Part shown: positions 34,070-45,001 of the stretch, in pieces
Layout: every line of letters starts with the position of its first letter
How positions within the stretch are numbered: position 1 is the first letter of the stretch
From: Hemileia vastatrix
Lineage: Eukaryota; Basidiomycota; Pucciniomycetes; Pucciniales; Zaghouaniaceae
Length of the DNA stretch: 64,000 bases
Direction of reading: 5' to 3'
Assembly: GCA_030280995.1 (NCBI GenBank)
Contig: JASXTE010000005.1
Location: forward strand, 35,840,203-35,904,202
The notes under the pieces: generated by a model
Seen by the model: only the letters and a program-made list of their open reading frames with translations
Told to the model about the DNA's origin: nothing
Database searches by the model: none
Position numbers and translations under genes: made by a program

Positions 34070-35070
34070 ATGAACCGCTCAGGTCAACCTGATGCAGTAA
34101 ACCTTGCTGAAATGCAAGAGAAAATGGCACACTTTCAAGAATAAAATATCAGACTCATGGAGCATCTAGCAGAGGAAAGGCCCTCATAGTGCAGCCCCAT
34201 GGAAGCAGAACTGAACACTTCTGAAGCTGAGGCACAGGAATGGCCCATGGCACCAGCAACACTTGTTAAAGGCCCAAAGATTGCTGTCCCAGAAATCTTT
34301 GATGGAAAGCAAGAACTCTGGGAAGATCAGTACACATTGCAGGTAAATATTTATTTCCTACTCAACTACCATCAGTTCCCAGATAAGTGATCAAAAATTG
34401 GATTCACAATCTCATACCTCACAGAATAGGTGGCATGCTGGATGAGGCCATATACAAAGGAACTCCTTGGAAATGCCAAGTTGGAAACAGATTTCCATCA
34501 TTGCATGGTGGCATTTGAATTAGCATTTGGTGACCCCAATGTGTCCATGACCTCAGAGCATGCTCTCAACTAGTTGAAACAGAAACACTCTGTTCCTGAG
34601 TATGTGTCCCAATTCTGGGGCCTCACCAGCTATGTTGCAACATGGGGAGAAGGAGTACTCATGTTTTACTTTAGAAATGGGCTCACACAAAAAATTAGGA
34701 ATAACATAATCAGTCACCCTTGTCCAACCTCCCTCCAAGTGCTCATGGAACTAGCCATCCAAATTGACAACAAGGTCACGCATCAGAAAATGAATGGTTG
34801 GAGTGGCACTTGTCAGTGGTGCAACTATGCCCTGTCAAGCAAGGCCAGCGCCAGGGATCCAAACACCATGGGCATTGATGCAGTCAATGCATGCAGAGCT
34901 AGTGGGAAGAAAAGGCTATCTGATGAGGAATACCAGAGGCATATGAGTAGAGGGCTGTGCCTCTGATGTGGAAATGGTTGTCATCGAGCATAGGAGTGTA
35001 AGGGGAAGATCAGAGTTAGTGAGGTGGAGGATAGCACAAGTAAGGCGCAGGTAAAAGACAGCACTCAGGA
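34070..35070 (+). pseudogene. Nested Ty3 element: gag remnant
   Basis: From ATG 34070 (MNRSGQPDAVNLAEMQEKM). Recognisable Gag core: GPKIAVPEIFDGKQELWEDQ, VAFELAFGDPNVSM, LKQKHSVPEYVSQFWGLTSY, then a ruined zinc knuckle in which stops replace two positions of the CLxCG..GH...EC pattern near 34964-34995. At least six stops interrupt the frame. Confidence 0.85.
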
Positions 35071-37370
35071 GTGAAGGTAGTGCCCTCCTTGAGAAGATTA
35101 GAGGGAAAGAATAAGGGATATTTTGTAGAAGAATTATCAGCATGTAAGCCACTTGAAGTAAATGATAATTTTCTTATACTAAAATTGCCTTTAATAACCC
35201 TTGACACCACAACAAATGTACAAGCCCTACTGGACTGTGGGGGCACAGACTGTTTTATTTATAACAAGTTCTTACAGAGAGATAAAAAGAAAAAAGAAAA
35301 ATTGGACCACCCTAAGTGTCTAATTAAGTTTGACAGATCCCTAGGTAGGGGAGGAGAAGTAAGAGAAAAGGTTTTTTGCAGGTTTTGGTGTGACATAAGG
35401 GAGTTTCAGTGCAGGGAATATGGGAAAAATCTGAAGGACCAGTAAAACATGATACTGGGGATGAAATGGCTGCAGCAATATAACCTGCAAGTTGATTGGA
35501 AGAAAAAGAAGGTTCAGATGGGAAGAAAAGGAGACACCAGTGCTAAAGTATTGGCCCCCTGGCCCCCTCAGGGGTCAGGGGCCCATCCCAGAAAGTCTTC
35601 TGATATTTTATTATCATCAGTTGACTTGCCACCAGACCTTATGCCTCCTATTAACCTTAAGAAGAAGGCTGGGGATGAGGTGCCAATGGGAAGCACTGGA
35701 AAGGAGAAGAAAAGAGGTAAAGTGCACCAGGAAGAGGAGAAGGCGCAACAAAGAAAAGGGAAAGTGGAAGATTGAAAGGTGTATGGAGCAGAGAAAGTAT
35801 TTGTCCCCTGGCCACTGCAGAGGTCAGGGGCCCCTCCTTGAAAGTCTCCTTATGTTTCATTATCATCAGTAGACTTGCTGCAAGATCTGACACTTTCTCT
35901 TGATGCTAAGTTTAAGGACTTGGAGGGGGCTCTGGAGGAAGAAGAAGCAGAACTGGAATACAAAACAACAGCTTGAAGCATATCTGCCAAGATTTTAGCC
36001 AAGGTCCAGTCCTTAAAGCCAACAAAAATCCTCAAGGAAATGGTCCCTAAAGCTTATTGGGAATTCTTACCACTGTTTGGAGAGGGAGAAGTTAAGAATG
36101 TACCACATCATCAACCATACAACTTTTCCATTGATTTTAACCCAGGCACAACTCCTAAATTTAGCTGCATAATCCCATTTTAAACCTTGGATTCAACAGC
36201 ACTAAAAGAGATTATTGATGAAAATCTAAAGAATGGTTTCATCAGAGAATCAAAATCTTCCTGGGAAGCCCCTGTGATCTTTGCAGGTAAAAAGGATGGG
36301 TCACTGAGACCATGTATGAATTTCATAGGATTAAATGCACTGAAAGTTAAAAACAGATATCCCCTTCCACTGACTAGTGAGTTGATTGACAGTCTTCAGG
36401 GAGCAGAAAATTTCACATTCTTAGATCTCAGGGAAGTTTACCACAAAATTTGTGTGAAAGAAGGAGATGAACATAAACTTTCATTCTACACTAAATTTGG
36501 TCATTTTTAATGGTTGGTAATGCCATTTGGCCCATTTAATGCACCTGCCACTTTTCAACACTTCACCAATAGAATCTCCAGAGGTAGAATAGGGATAGAT
36601 GTGGAAGTGCACCTAGATGAAATCCTGATTTACTCCAGATCAATGGAGAATCACCAAATATGTGTGAAAGACTGTTTGCAGCACTTGAGGGAGACCAAAG
36701 TATGTTTAAAACTAGAGAAATGTGTCTTTTTAGTAGGCGAAATCCCATACCTGGGTATGATCATTGCAAAGGATAGGGTGCTAATAGACCAGGAGAAAGT
36801 AAAGGAAGTAATAGAATGGGCAAAAACAACATCAGTAAAGGAGCTCCAGTTATTTCTAGGCTTTGAAAATTTTTACCACCATTTTATTAAAAATTAATCC
36901 CACTTTTTCTGACCTTTGCACAACCTCACAAAGAAGGAAGTCAAGCTTATCTGGACAGGTAGCCAACAAGATGCGTTTGAATACCTGAAAAGACAATTTG
37001 TGACAGCCCCTATTCTTTCAATCTCTGACTTATTGAAGCCAATTATTCTGGAGTGAAACTTCTCAGATTTTCAACTAGGTGTAGTATTATCCCAATACAA
37101 TGCTGAAAATGTCCTGCACCCAGTAGCAAATTTTTCATGAACACTTCTAAGTGCTGAGTTAAACTATGAAATATATGATAAGGAGTTATTGGAACTAGTT
37201 GAAGTGGTATGCACCTGGCTCCACTATTTGGAAGGAGGGCCTCACAGACTACAAGTTAACATTTACACAGATCATAAAAAATTGGAAACCTTCCTGACCT
37301 CTAAAAAGCTGACTCGCTGATAAGAATTCTGGGAAGAAATTCTAAGTTAAATTAATTTTGTTGCTACATT
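35071..37370 (+). pseudogene. Nested Ty3 element: protease, RT and RNase H remnant
   Basis: Protease shows VQALLDCGGTDCFI (DSG changed to DCG). RT spans about 36050-36900: FAGKKDGSLRPCMNFIGLNALK, FTFLDLREVYHKI, LVMPFGPFNAPATFQHF, and an active-site box VHLDEILIYS in place of YVDD. RNase H spans about 36950-37320: ELNYEIYDKELLELVEV, WLHYLEGGPHRLQVNIYTDHKKLE. Stops at 36183, 36508, 36895 and several later points. Two copies of a CCCCTGGCC...GGGGCC(C/A) segment (about 35550-35600 and 35808-35845) show a local duplication in the spacer between protease and RT. Confidence 0.85.
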
Positions 37371-37399
37371 CTAACCAGGGAAGAAAAGTGGAAAACATG

Positions 37400-38969
37400 A
37401 TACACTTTCATGACATCCTGACTTTCACCCAGCACTGGGCCAGCTACATACTGTTGGTGCTACATTATTGAAGAGGGAACTTAAAGAGGGGGTAATCCTA
37501 GATGAGGTGGAGTTGGTGGATGAAGATTTGATCGAATGGGTAAGGATGGAGCAGGAAAAGGGTGAGGGGGTTCAGGAGTTGGTTAAGTCATTGTTATAAA
37601 AATAGGTTTTGGTAAGGAAACGATTGGAGGAGTATCACCTAGAAGGTGAAGCACTGTATTAGAATGGGAAGATAGTGGTGCCAAATGATGAAGAGCTCAA
37701 GAGTCAGGTGTTCAAATCTAGGAATGACTCCCCGATTTCAGGACGCCCAGGACCACTAAAAACTGTGGAGCTTTTGAATCACAACTTTTACTTCAAGTCC
37801 ATAAAGGCATATTTCCAGTGCTATGTCAAAGCATGTGACTCTTGCCAGAGGAACATGATCAGCCCACAATCCATGCCACCAAACCCATTAAAAATATCCA
37901 AGCAGCCATGGAAGAACTCTCTTATGATCTTATAGTGTAGTTACCCAAGTCACAAGGAAAGAATGCTATCCTAACAGTAGTTGACTTCTGAACCAAGATG
38001 GCAGGCACACTTTGTTCCCAACACTACCAAGATTAAATAAGAGGGGATTGCAGACTTAATGGTTGTGCATGTCTGGAACGTACATGTATTTCCTGAAAGT
38101 ATAGTATCAGATAGGGGAAGTACTTTTAACTCTAAATTGTTTAAAGCAATGTATAAGCAACTGAGAATTAAGCACATCTTATCAACAGCATGAAATCCAC
38201 AAAATGACTGGCTATCTGAAATATTGAATAAGGAAATTGAACAATAATTGCACCATTTTATTAACTATTAGAAAGATGATTGGATACCACTGTTACCATT
38301 AGCTGAATTCTCATAAAACAATTGGGAACGTGCTGCAACAGGCATTTCATCATTCTATGCTAACTATGTATATCACCCAACATTCTCAATTGGTACCCCA
38401 TCTATGTTAACAGTCCCAGAAGCTAAAGAGCGGATCCAAAGAATATTGAGTATACATCAAGAGCTAGAAGGGGCTCTCAAGTTAACTCAACAATCAATGA
38501 AGAGTCATCACAATCAAGAAAGGACCCAGCTTTGCATGCTACAGGTAGGTGGAAAGGTTTTGTTAAGCTCATGTTTCCTTGCCACATTTCACCCCAGCTC
38601 TAAATTATATCACAAGAAAGTGGGGCCATTAAATATCAAATGCGAATTATCTGACTCAGCTTATGAAATGGAACTAATAATCTCAATAGTACATCCAGTT
38701 TTCAGTTTTTCATTGCCCACAAAGCATAAAGAAGATACATTCCCAGGGAATCCAGAGGAGCCACCAGCACTAATCCAGGCAGGAAATGAAGAGGAGTTTG
38801 AAGTGTAAAAGGCTGTTTCTGAGAGGTTGTATAGGGGAAAGGTTCAGTACTTGGTTCATTGGAAGGGTTAAGGGTTTGGAGATATTTCCTGGGAAAAAAT
38901 GAAAAATTTGGTGAATGGAAAGGAAAGGTTGAAGGAGTTTAAGAAGGAGCTCAGGAGACAGGAGGGGTA
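37400..38969 (+). pseudogene. Nested Ty3 element: integrase and chromodomain remnant
   Basis: The zinc region remains as GRPGPLKTVELLNHNFYFKS...CYVKACDSCQRN (37740-37860). The catalytic core is heavily broken (37940-38400). The C-terminal part QLCMLQVGGKVLLSS and a chromodomain (YRGKVQYLVHWKG.GFGDISWEKMKNL, 38830-38920) are readable across stops. Confidence 0.85.
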
Positions 38970-38982
38970 AAAGAGGGGGTAA

Positions 38983-39299
38983 TATTAGGATTTGGTTGAT
39001 GGGTGGGGAGGAGAAGTGCTATGAGCACTATGCATAGTAAAGAGGTGAATGAGTAGATATTCCATAAGGGAGCTATATGGGGAAAGTGCTGTGGAGTGCT
39101 CCTCATTGGAAAACTTATCTAGTAATCCAGTTGATCTCTAGTCTCACTTCCAATTGGCATAGTCAGTCCAGTCCTCCCTGACTGTTGACAGTCCCAACAT
39201 ATTCAGCCTTAGTTAGTCTCACTGCTGTATCCAGCATAGTCAGTCCTGTCTTAGACTAGTGTTAGCCCTAGTGGTAGTCTGTCTTCTTAGGTCTTAACA
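38983..39299 (+). repeat. Nested Ty3 element: 3' LTR
   Basis: Begins TATTAGG (TG mutated to TA) after the purine tract AAAGAGGGGG, and ends TTAACA before the second GCAAT. Confidence 0.93.
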
Positions 39300-40294
39300 G
39301 CAATGAGCCACATTATATTGTTTTGTCTCCTGACATCTCTCTTCATCAAGCCAGTGATTCAAATGACCATGGCTTCAAGACAAAAGTCACTCTTCACATT
39401 GAGTTCAAATTTTTTATGCCAAAAAAAGATAAGAATAAAAAAAATCAAGTTCTAGTGCAGCAGCAAACATTGGACCAATTGTATCTGACCCAAATAAGTT
39501 GTTGATTGAATGGGAAGTCAAGCATCAAAATTTGGACAATTATAAGGAAAAAGTGAACAATCTAATATATGAAGCAGAAATACCAACAATGGGAAGTTTT
39601 TTAGTAGCCTAAAATCGGCTTGGAACTTTTAAGTGGAATGTCTCAATACCTTATGGTAATAGGGTTTCTGCCAGCACTGGACATAAATTGGACTCAGATA
39701 TTGTCTTTAGGGAGTTTATGGATTCAACACGTCAATTTTTGATTCTCAGAAAACCCAGTTTACCTTAAATCATAGAGATCCAAGAATTTAAATGAAGATT
39801 ACTTTTAAATGTCTTTTATTGTTATTTTATTTTAAATGAATAATGGGGTAATTTCTTTTTCAGAATCAGTATGCATATAGGAAGCTCCACACTTCCATTT
39901 CTCAGAAAGATTCTGATTCAGGGGAAGTTGTGGAATCTCCAGAAATTCCTGTGGGGCTCAGAAAACAGGAAGCAATTGATGAGCATGTACTTCTGATGTT
40001 TCAAAGCCACTGTCAGAAAACATATATCACAAAAATACAAGATGGCCACTGTTGCATTAATCCATAAAATCCAATGGAATATTTTGAGTTGACATACCCT
40101 ATGGAAAAAGTTTGGGCCCATGCAATGGTAAGTAATGTTTATTTTATTTTAATTTTTTTGTAATAAATATTTTTTTTGGAGCATCATTAAACAGCAGACA
40201 AATCTGAAAGATGTAACATATATAACCCCACCAAAGACATCACTTTTTACTTGGCAAAAAAATTTCACAAAATGTTCAGTGTGAGAACTTAACA

Positions 40295-40935
40295 TAACTT
40301 GAAAATACCCCTAGAAACAGTGATTCATGACTTACTCCTGCTTCTCCACCTGTTCAGAAACCTATAAATGACGACACAACAATGTAAAAGTTAAAAGAAG
40401 CTGCATTTGTTTATGGCAATAATAGGGAGTAAAAAAATTTGATAAAGTTACAAATCACACATTGGTCATTTTTCCAAGATTACACAATTAATCAGCATAT
40501 AAATTCTAGTATCCCAGATACTTTTGAATGAGCTTTTATATGCATATCTAAATTATACATAGGTGTACAAAAAATACTACTTAATCATAGGTATTTTTAT
40601 TGTCTATTTACTATACTTTTTACATTAAAATTGAAACATGTTTCTTGGAGAGAAAAATATAATTTTGTGGGATTGAAACAGATTTTAAGAGAAAAAAATA
40701 CTAGAGATTGATAATTAATTTTAATTTTTACCAAAAAAATCTAATTAAATATAAGAAATTGTTAAAAAAATAATCTAAGTCATTGGTTTTGAGTTGTGTG
40801 AACTCATTCTCTCAATTTCTCACCATCTCTCACTTTAGTTGAATACTTAGGGAGTAAAACATGTAAAAAAGGTATTAAATTACCTAATAATCATATACGA
40901 TTTATGATATAAATATGATATATAATTTTATATAT
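40295..40935. other. AT-rich spacer between the two convergent transposon genes
   Basis: No long ORF. It probably holds the 3' ends of both convergent transcripts. Confidence 0.4.
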
Positions 40936-41825
40936 TCAATCAAATAATTTTTCTGAGTACCGACTAGCTCTAAATACCTTACTCATAAGAAGGGGAGTAA
41001 ATTGAATATGGACATAATCATATATTATCTCACCATCACAAGGCCCACCACTCAAGCATCCATCATAGCACAAATTGCTTTTCAGAAAACTGAAAGCTTT
41101 TTCTATAGGGTTTAAATTGCTTGAGTATGGAGGGATATATAGAAGTAAACATCTCCTGCTTTGAAAAAGTTTCAATCTAGAAAGTGAAACATCAGATATA
41201 ATTTTTAATCAGTTTCTAGTTCTTACATGTGCAATAGATTTAGTGTGCTGTCATTTTTTTCCCAACCTCTAGTGCAAATAAAAGCATCATAAGAAGCTCA
41301 AGATTCATCTTTGTGAAAAAAATAATATCAAAAATGGTGAGAAAAGAGATAAAAATCTAACCTACCAGTAAATACAAGACAAGAAGGTTCAAATTTGGAA
41401 ACAGCAGAATTCACTGAAACCTTTGGTTGATGTTTTGCTTTACATGGACTTTTTTGGTAGTTTTCTTTGTCATCTTGAGGCCACATACTAATTCTCAATG
41501 TATTTTCCCCTGAAAAATAGTGATTTCATGCTCCTCAAGTAATGCACTTTGGAGTTCAGCTTGATAGGTTGTAGGATTTTGATCCAAAAGTTTGGCTAAT
41601 AAATCTTATTTCTCTACTGTCAGTTCCAGAGGCCTTCCCCTTCTCATATAGGTGACTGGGTTAGTGATCACAGCTTGGGTGGTTTCAAAAAGAATAACCC
41701 AGTTTTTAAAAGAATTCCTGTGTATATTCACACAACTTATCATTTATTTCTCCAAGATGGATGCCTTTCATAAAATCTAACACAACTTGCACCTTAAGTT
41801 GTGGATAATACTTCAAAAAATCCAT
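40936..41825 (-). pseudogene. Tc1/mariner-like (IS630-type) DDE transposase remnant
   Basis: Starts at ATG 41825 (MDFLKYYPQLKVQVVLDFMKG). The N-terminal helix-turn-helix part continues in shifted frames to RRGRPLELTVEK and DLLAKLLDQNPTTYQAELQS. An intron fits at 41365-41309 (donor GTAGGT, acceptor CAAAG, 57 nt), restoring TDES, the expected catalytic Asp context, followed by SYDAFICTRGW. The last segment (41175-40936) has YIPPYSSNLNPIEKAFSFLK, the hallmark third acidic residue (NPIE) of this family. Several stops and frameshifts make it inactive. It would cut and paste the element at TA sites, matching the TA-flanked ends. Confidence 0.82.
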
Positions 41826-41849
41826 AATTTTCTTTTATTGAAAGAAATA

Positions 41850-42266
41850 AAAAGTAAAAAAAAAGGATGAATGAGAAAAAAAAAGAGGAAAAAAACAAAA
41901 AAAGGAACACTTACTGTTGGCATCCAGAAGAAACTGGACAATGACAAAAGGTCTCAATTAAGGTTTTGAAAAGTATTGGCCACCTAAAAATAAAAAATAA
42001 AAAAATGATATTAAATTTTTTTTAAAGCCTTACAAAATAAAAATAAAAATAAATATTGGAAACAAGAAAAAGAAATGGGAAATGGGGAAAAGTGGGAGGA
42101 GGGGAGAAATTGTGCAGTTGGAGGCTTACATCAAAATTGGTAGAATCATAACCAACAGTTGGCTTCTAACTGAGGGATTTGAAGCTAGTGCAAGCTGTTG
42201 AGATAAGCCTAGTCAGAAAATCTATAGAAAGTCCTGAATTTGCACAAAATTATTTGAATATAGCTT
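41850..42266 (-). repeat. Right long inverted repeat of the two-gene transposon
   Basis: Complement of the left repeat 32926-33345, ending AAGCTATATTC next to TA at 42267-42268. It includes the leader of the transposase gene with a GTAAGTGTTCC donor-like site near 41912. Confidence 0.8.
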
Positions 42267-42268
42267 TA

Positions 42269-42556
42269 CAGCCAGATCTGAAAACATTGAGACAACAAAG
42301 ATCATTTTTGAAAATTTATTGACAGCCTGAAAGTTGAGCTGCAGCATTTTTTTTAACATCTTCAATTCATTTTGTGGAAAGTGGGTTGATTTTTATGTTG
42401 TTTTTTTCCTCTCCATCAACTGAGTTGAAAAAGAAGTCAAACAGAATTCCCAAAAATGAATTGAAGATGTTAAAAAAGTACTGAAGCTCAACTTTTGGAC
42501 TGTTAATAAATTTTCAAAAATTTTCATTTTTGTCTCAATATTTTTGGATCTTTCTG
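42269..42556. mobile_element. Tc1/mariner-like miniature element 2
   Basis: 288 bp between TA at 42267-42268 and TA at 42557-42558. Ends are CAGCCAGATC..AAAACATTGAGAC and the complement of CAGAAAGATCCAAAAATATT. Inverted repeats extend about 110 bp (AAGTTGAGCTGCAG / CTGAAGCTCAACTTT). No ORF. Confidence 0.8.
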
Positions 42557-42701
42557 TATCATCAAAAAAATGATTTACCTATTCAAAATTTTTGGGGATC
42601 AGGAAGGGGTAGCTCCTTTTGAATAGGAAAATAATTTTTTATTGGAGAAAATTTTATTTTTTTGTTAAAAATTCCACAAGCTCTTGTGAATTTGCTGTAT
42701 A

Positions 42702-43304
42702 TAGCCTGATCCAAATACATTGAGACAAAAATTAAAATTTTCAAAAATTTATAGACAGCCCAAAAGTCAAGCTGCAGTATTTTCTTGGAATCTTCAATTA
42801 ATTGTGACAGTCTTTTTGAATTTACTTTCAAATCACCATGTGCAAACTGCAGAGGATTTGGAAAATTCATCACCTGCACAATTCAACTGGGATTATTACT
42901 CCCACTTCAATCCTTTTTACATTCATGAAAATTTCCCCTCCCATTTAAATTTATCCCTCATAAAAAGTTTTATCATCTGCTGACTTTTAAATCCACTTTC
43001 CAATAGTTGTTGGGGAGCTGAATTTCACAAAAGTGAGGAGGAATTGTGAAATGCAGGTGAAGCTTCAATTGATCTCTATGTAGGATTTTTTCTCCTAGAA
43101 AAATCCTCTTTGTAATGAATTTGCAATATCAACTGCAGCTTACATGTGGTGTCAGATGATGGAAAGGGAAAAAAAACAGTGAAATCAACCTGATTTCCAC
43201 AAAATGAATTAAAGATGTCAAAAAATATCTGCAGCTCAACTTTTGGGCTATCAATAAATTTTTAAATATTTTCAATTTTGTCTCAATATTCTTGGATATG
43301 GCTG
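42702..43304. mobile_element. Tc1/mariner-like miniature element 3
   Basis: 603 bp with the same ~110-bp inverted repeats as element 2: TAGCCTGATCCAAATACATT at left (first C changed to T) and the complement of CAGCCATATCCAAGAATATT at right. The right-hand TA is mutated. The longer interior has no convincing ORF. Confidence 0.75.
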
Positions 43305-43507
43305 AAGCTGTAGATAGTAATTGAAAAGTGGGAGTAGGATTATATCAATAACATTAATAGGGGGGTGTCATAGTACTCAAATCCATCATTAAACTAATGA
43401 AGATAAAGAATGAAATAATCCAATTGTTATTCATATTTTTTTTGACAATAAGGTGGAATTAAGGTACTTGCTTGTACCATTAGAGATCCACCTGCTAGGT
43501 TTTGAGC

Positions 43508-43790
43508 CTTATAAATATAAATATCAATTTTTTTTAGTTAAATTTTTTTTTCACTAACTAGTTGGAAATTCTCAGTGGAGCCAACCTAAGCACGCTTGTA
43601 ATGTGGCTAATAAGTATGTCAGAAGTAGATAGCGCAATAAATTCATATAGTTGTTTGCTTATAAATATAAATAACAATTTTTTTCAATTACAAAAATTGT
43701 CATTAGTTGAAAATTCTCAGTGGAGCCAGCCTAAGCCCATTTTTAATGAGGCAAATAAGTATGTGAGCACAAGATAGTGCAATGAACTCA
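43508..43790. repeat. 145-bp tandem duplication
   Basis: Two imperfect copies with period 145 bp. The block AAATTCTCAGTGGAGCCA starts at 43566 and again at 43711, and CTTATAAATATAAAT.(T/A)CAATTT occurs in each. No gene. Confidence 0.75.
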
Positions 43791-44344
43791 AATAGGTGAT
43801 TAATTTAATTGGAATAGTAATAGAAGAAAATAAATGAAGAAAAAATAGCTATGGATTAAGCTATTAAATATCATGTTATTATATCTCAGATTGCCTGGTT
43901 GTCATAAAGCTCACATTGTGCTCTTCCAACATTGGCAGGGGCCTTTGTTGTGTGATTTGGCACTGTTTGTGCATGTCTTAATTGACATCTGTTAAGGAAT
44001 TGGGTATTTTTCTGGTTTTATTCCGTGGATATTGGGTCTGCAGCTATGTGGGTACTATCATTGGATAGCCCCAGTTTTTCTCTATATTTTTTTTGTCTTG
44101 AAGACATTTTTTATATTCTAAGTTTTAAGGGGTCATTTCCTCATTTTTCATTTATAAAAGATAGCTGTTTAATTTTGTTTTTCATGTTTTACGGGCTAAC
44201 CTTAAGTCTTAGGGTTAAGTGCTTAAAACCATTTGATAGGGCTAATTTTTCTCTATATTTCATGTCCCAATGTTTTTATGGTGAAATTCTGTGTTTTAAA
44301 GGTTTTAGTAGTTGTAGCTAATTTTTCTAAGTAGATTAGTTGTT
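43791..44344. other. Unclassified region
   Basis: AT-rich. The 98-codon frame at 44025-44321 has no recognisable motif and is not called. Confidence 0.4.
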
Positions 44345-45001
44345 TTTATTGGTTTTCTGGCTTCAGGGAGGCTGGGCCGCTTCAGGAGGCACCTCCAACG
44401 TTGGGTGGCCTGCCTGCCTCTGTTTTAGAAGGTTGGGGAGCGCTTCTGGAGGGTTTTTTTATTCAATTTGGCGGGTACAGGCGCCAGATTTGTGGGTGTG
44501 CATAGGCTCTTAGATGGTGGTCTGTGTGTACATAGTGAATAAGACAGTTTGGGGCAACTTTAATTATCATAAAACCATCTGGAGGTGATATCCTTGTTCC
44601 TCACTAAGTTTTCAATGTTTTTTGGCCACAATTGGCTGTGTTTGTTGCAAGTGAGTTCTTCATTTAACTTAACTTTGGCAACTGTTTTCTCTGTTATAGT
44701 CTTGCAAGCTATAGCAAGTATTATTGCTGTCTCTGGTGTGGATTTGCAGCCTACATCAAGTATCTTTGCTGTCTCTGGTGTGAACATTGTTCTACATTTC
44801 AGTTCTTTGGTCTGGTAGTCTGTCTGGGGACTACTTTCTTGGCTCATCAAGCAGTCAAGTGTGTTGAAAAGGGGCTTTAGAAAACAGGAACCAACTTACT
44901 TTAGCAAGTAAATCTCACTCCATTTTTCTAAAGGGACAGGGGATTTTCTCTCTGGTTTCTCTCCAACTCCCTTGGTCAAGGCCTATAGCTAGTACTATAG
45001 G
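44345..45001 (+). repeat. Unclassified dispersed repeat H, copy 1
   Basis: Matches 63346-64000 in the opposite orientation over about 650 bp at high identity, ending in CTATAGCTAGTACTA. It contains a GC-rich head (44365-44480), a short tandem duplication around TTTGCTGTCTCTGGTGTG (44720-44785), and a hairpin with stem CTTTAGAAAA / TTTTCTAAAG (about 44875-44935). No ORF is shared. It may be a solo LTR or small non-autonomous element. Confidence 0.8.

Larger units (their letters stand above)
33716..39299 (+). mobile_element. Old chromodomain Ty3/gypsy element, nested
   Basis: LTRs 33716-34032 and 38983-39299 are both 317 bp and differ at about 45 positions (about 14%), the oldest element here. 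An exact 5-bp duplication GCAAT lies at 33711-33715 and 39300-39304. Internal order gag, protease, RT, RNase H, integrase, chromodomain identifies a chromovirus. More than a dozen in-frame stops and shifts make it inert. Confidence 0.95.
33483..40290 (+). pseudogene. Unknown multi-exon gene carried by the transposon, disrupted
   Basis: I do not recognise the family. Exon 1 33483-33499 (MSTPQ), intron 33500-33561 (donor GTATGT, acceptor TTTTCCAG, 62 nt), exon 2 33562-33715. A Ty3 element then interrupts, and the frame resumes exactly at 39305 after the duplicated GCAAT (...DANDSN, then EPHYIVLSPDISL). It continues through VTLHIEFKFFMPKKDKNKK, shifts frame at a poly-A run near 39440, and goes on as DPNKLLIEWEVKHQNLDNY ... 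GTFKWNVSIPYGNRV to about 39766. A later exon is 39864-40127 (NQYAYRKLHTSIS ... KVWAHAM, one in-frame stop, donor GTAAGT), then an exon from 40195 (QTNLKDVTYITPPKTS). The pattern of short strand-like motifs and a Lys-rich linker gives no functional clue. Being on the transposon, it may be a second element-encoded protein. Confidence 0.6.
32926..42266. mobile_element. Tc1/mariner-like two-gene transposon, split by a Ty3 element
   Basis: Long inverted repeats (32926 to about 33345, and 42266 down to about 41850) start CAGCTATATTCAAA and AAGCTATATTCAAA, each next to TA. Identity is roughly 80-85% by eye over about 420 bp. Inside are two convergent genes: an unknown multi-exon ORF on the plus strand from 33483 and a DDE transposase on the minus strand from 41825. 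Removing the nested Ty3 element and one copy of its target duplication leaves about 3.75 kb. Both arms contain a shared untranslated leader with a conserved GTAAGTGTTCC donor-like site. Joining the arms as one element rather than two neighbouring copies is an inference from the matching TA-flanked ends. Confidence 0.65.

Noticed and set aside
33716..39299. Repeat-induced point mutation (RIP) as the cause of the many stops
   Set aside because: Several stops and active-site changes are not explained by C-to-T changes alone. A base-context count would be needed and was not possible by eye.
44025..44321. 98-codon ORF
   Set aside because: No motif, no conserved neighbour, Ser/Phe/Leu-rich as expected from AT-rich DNA.
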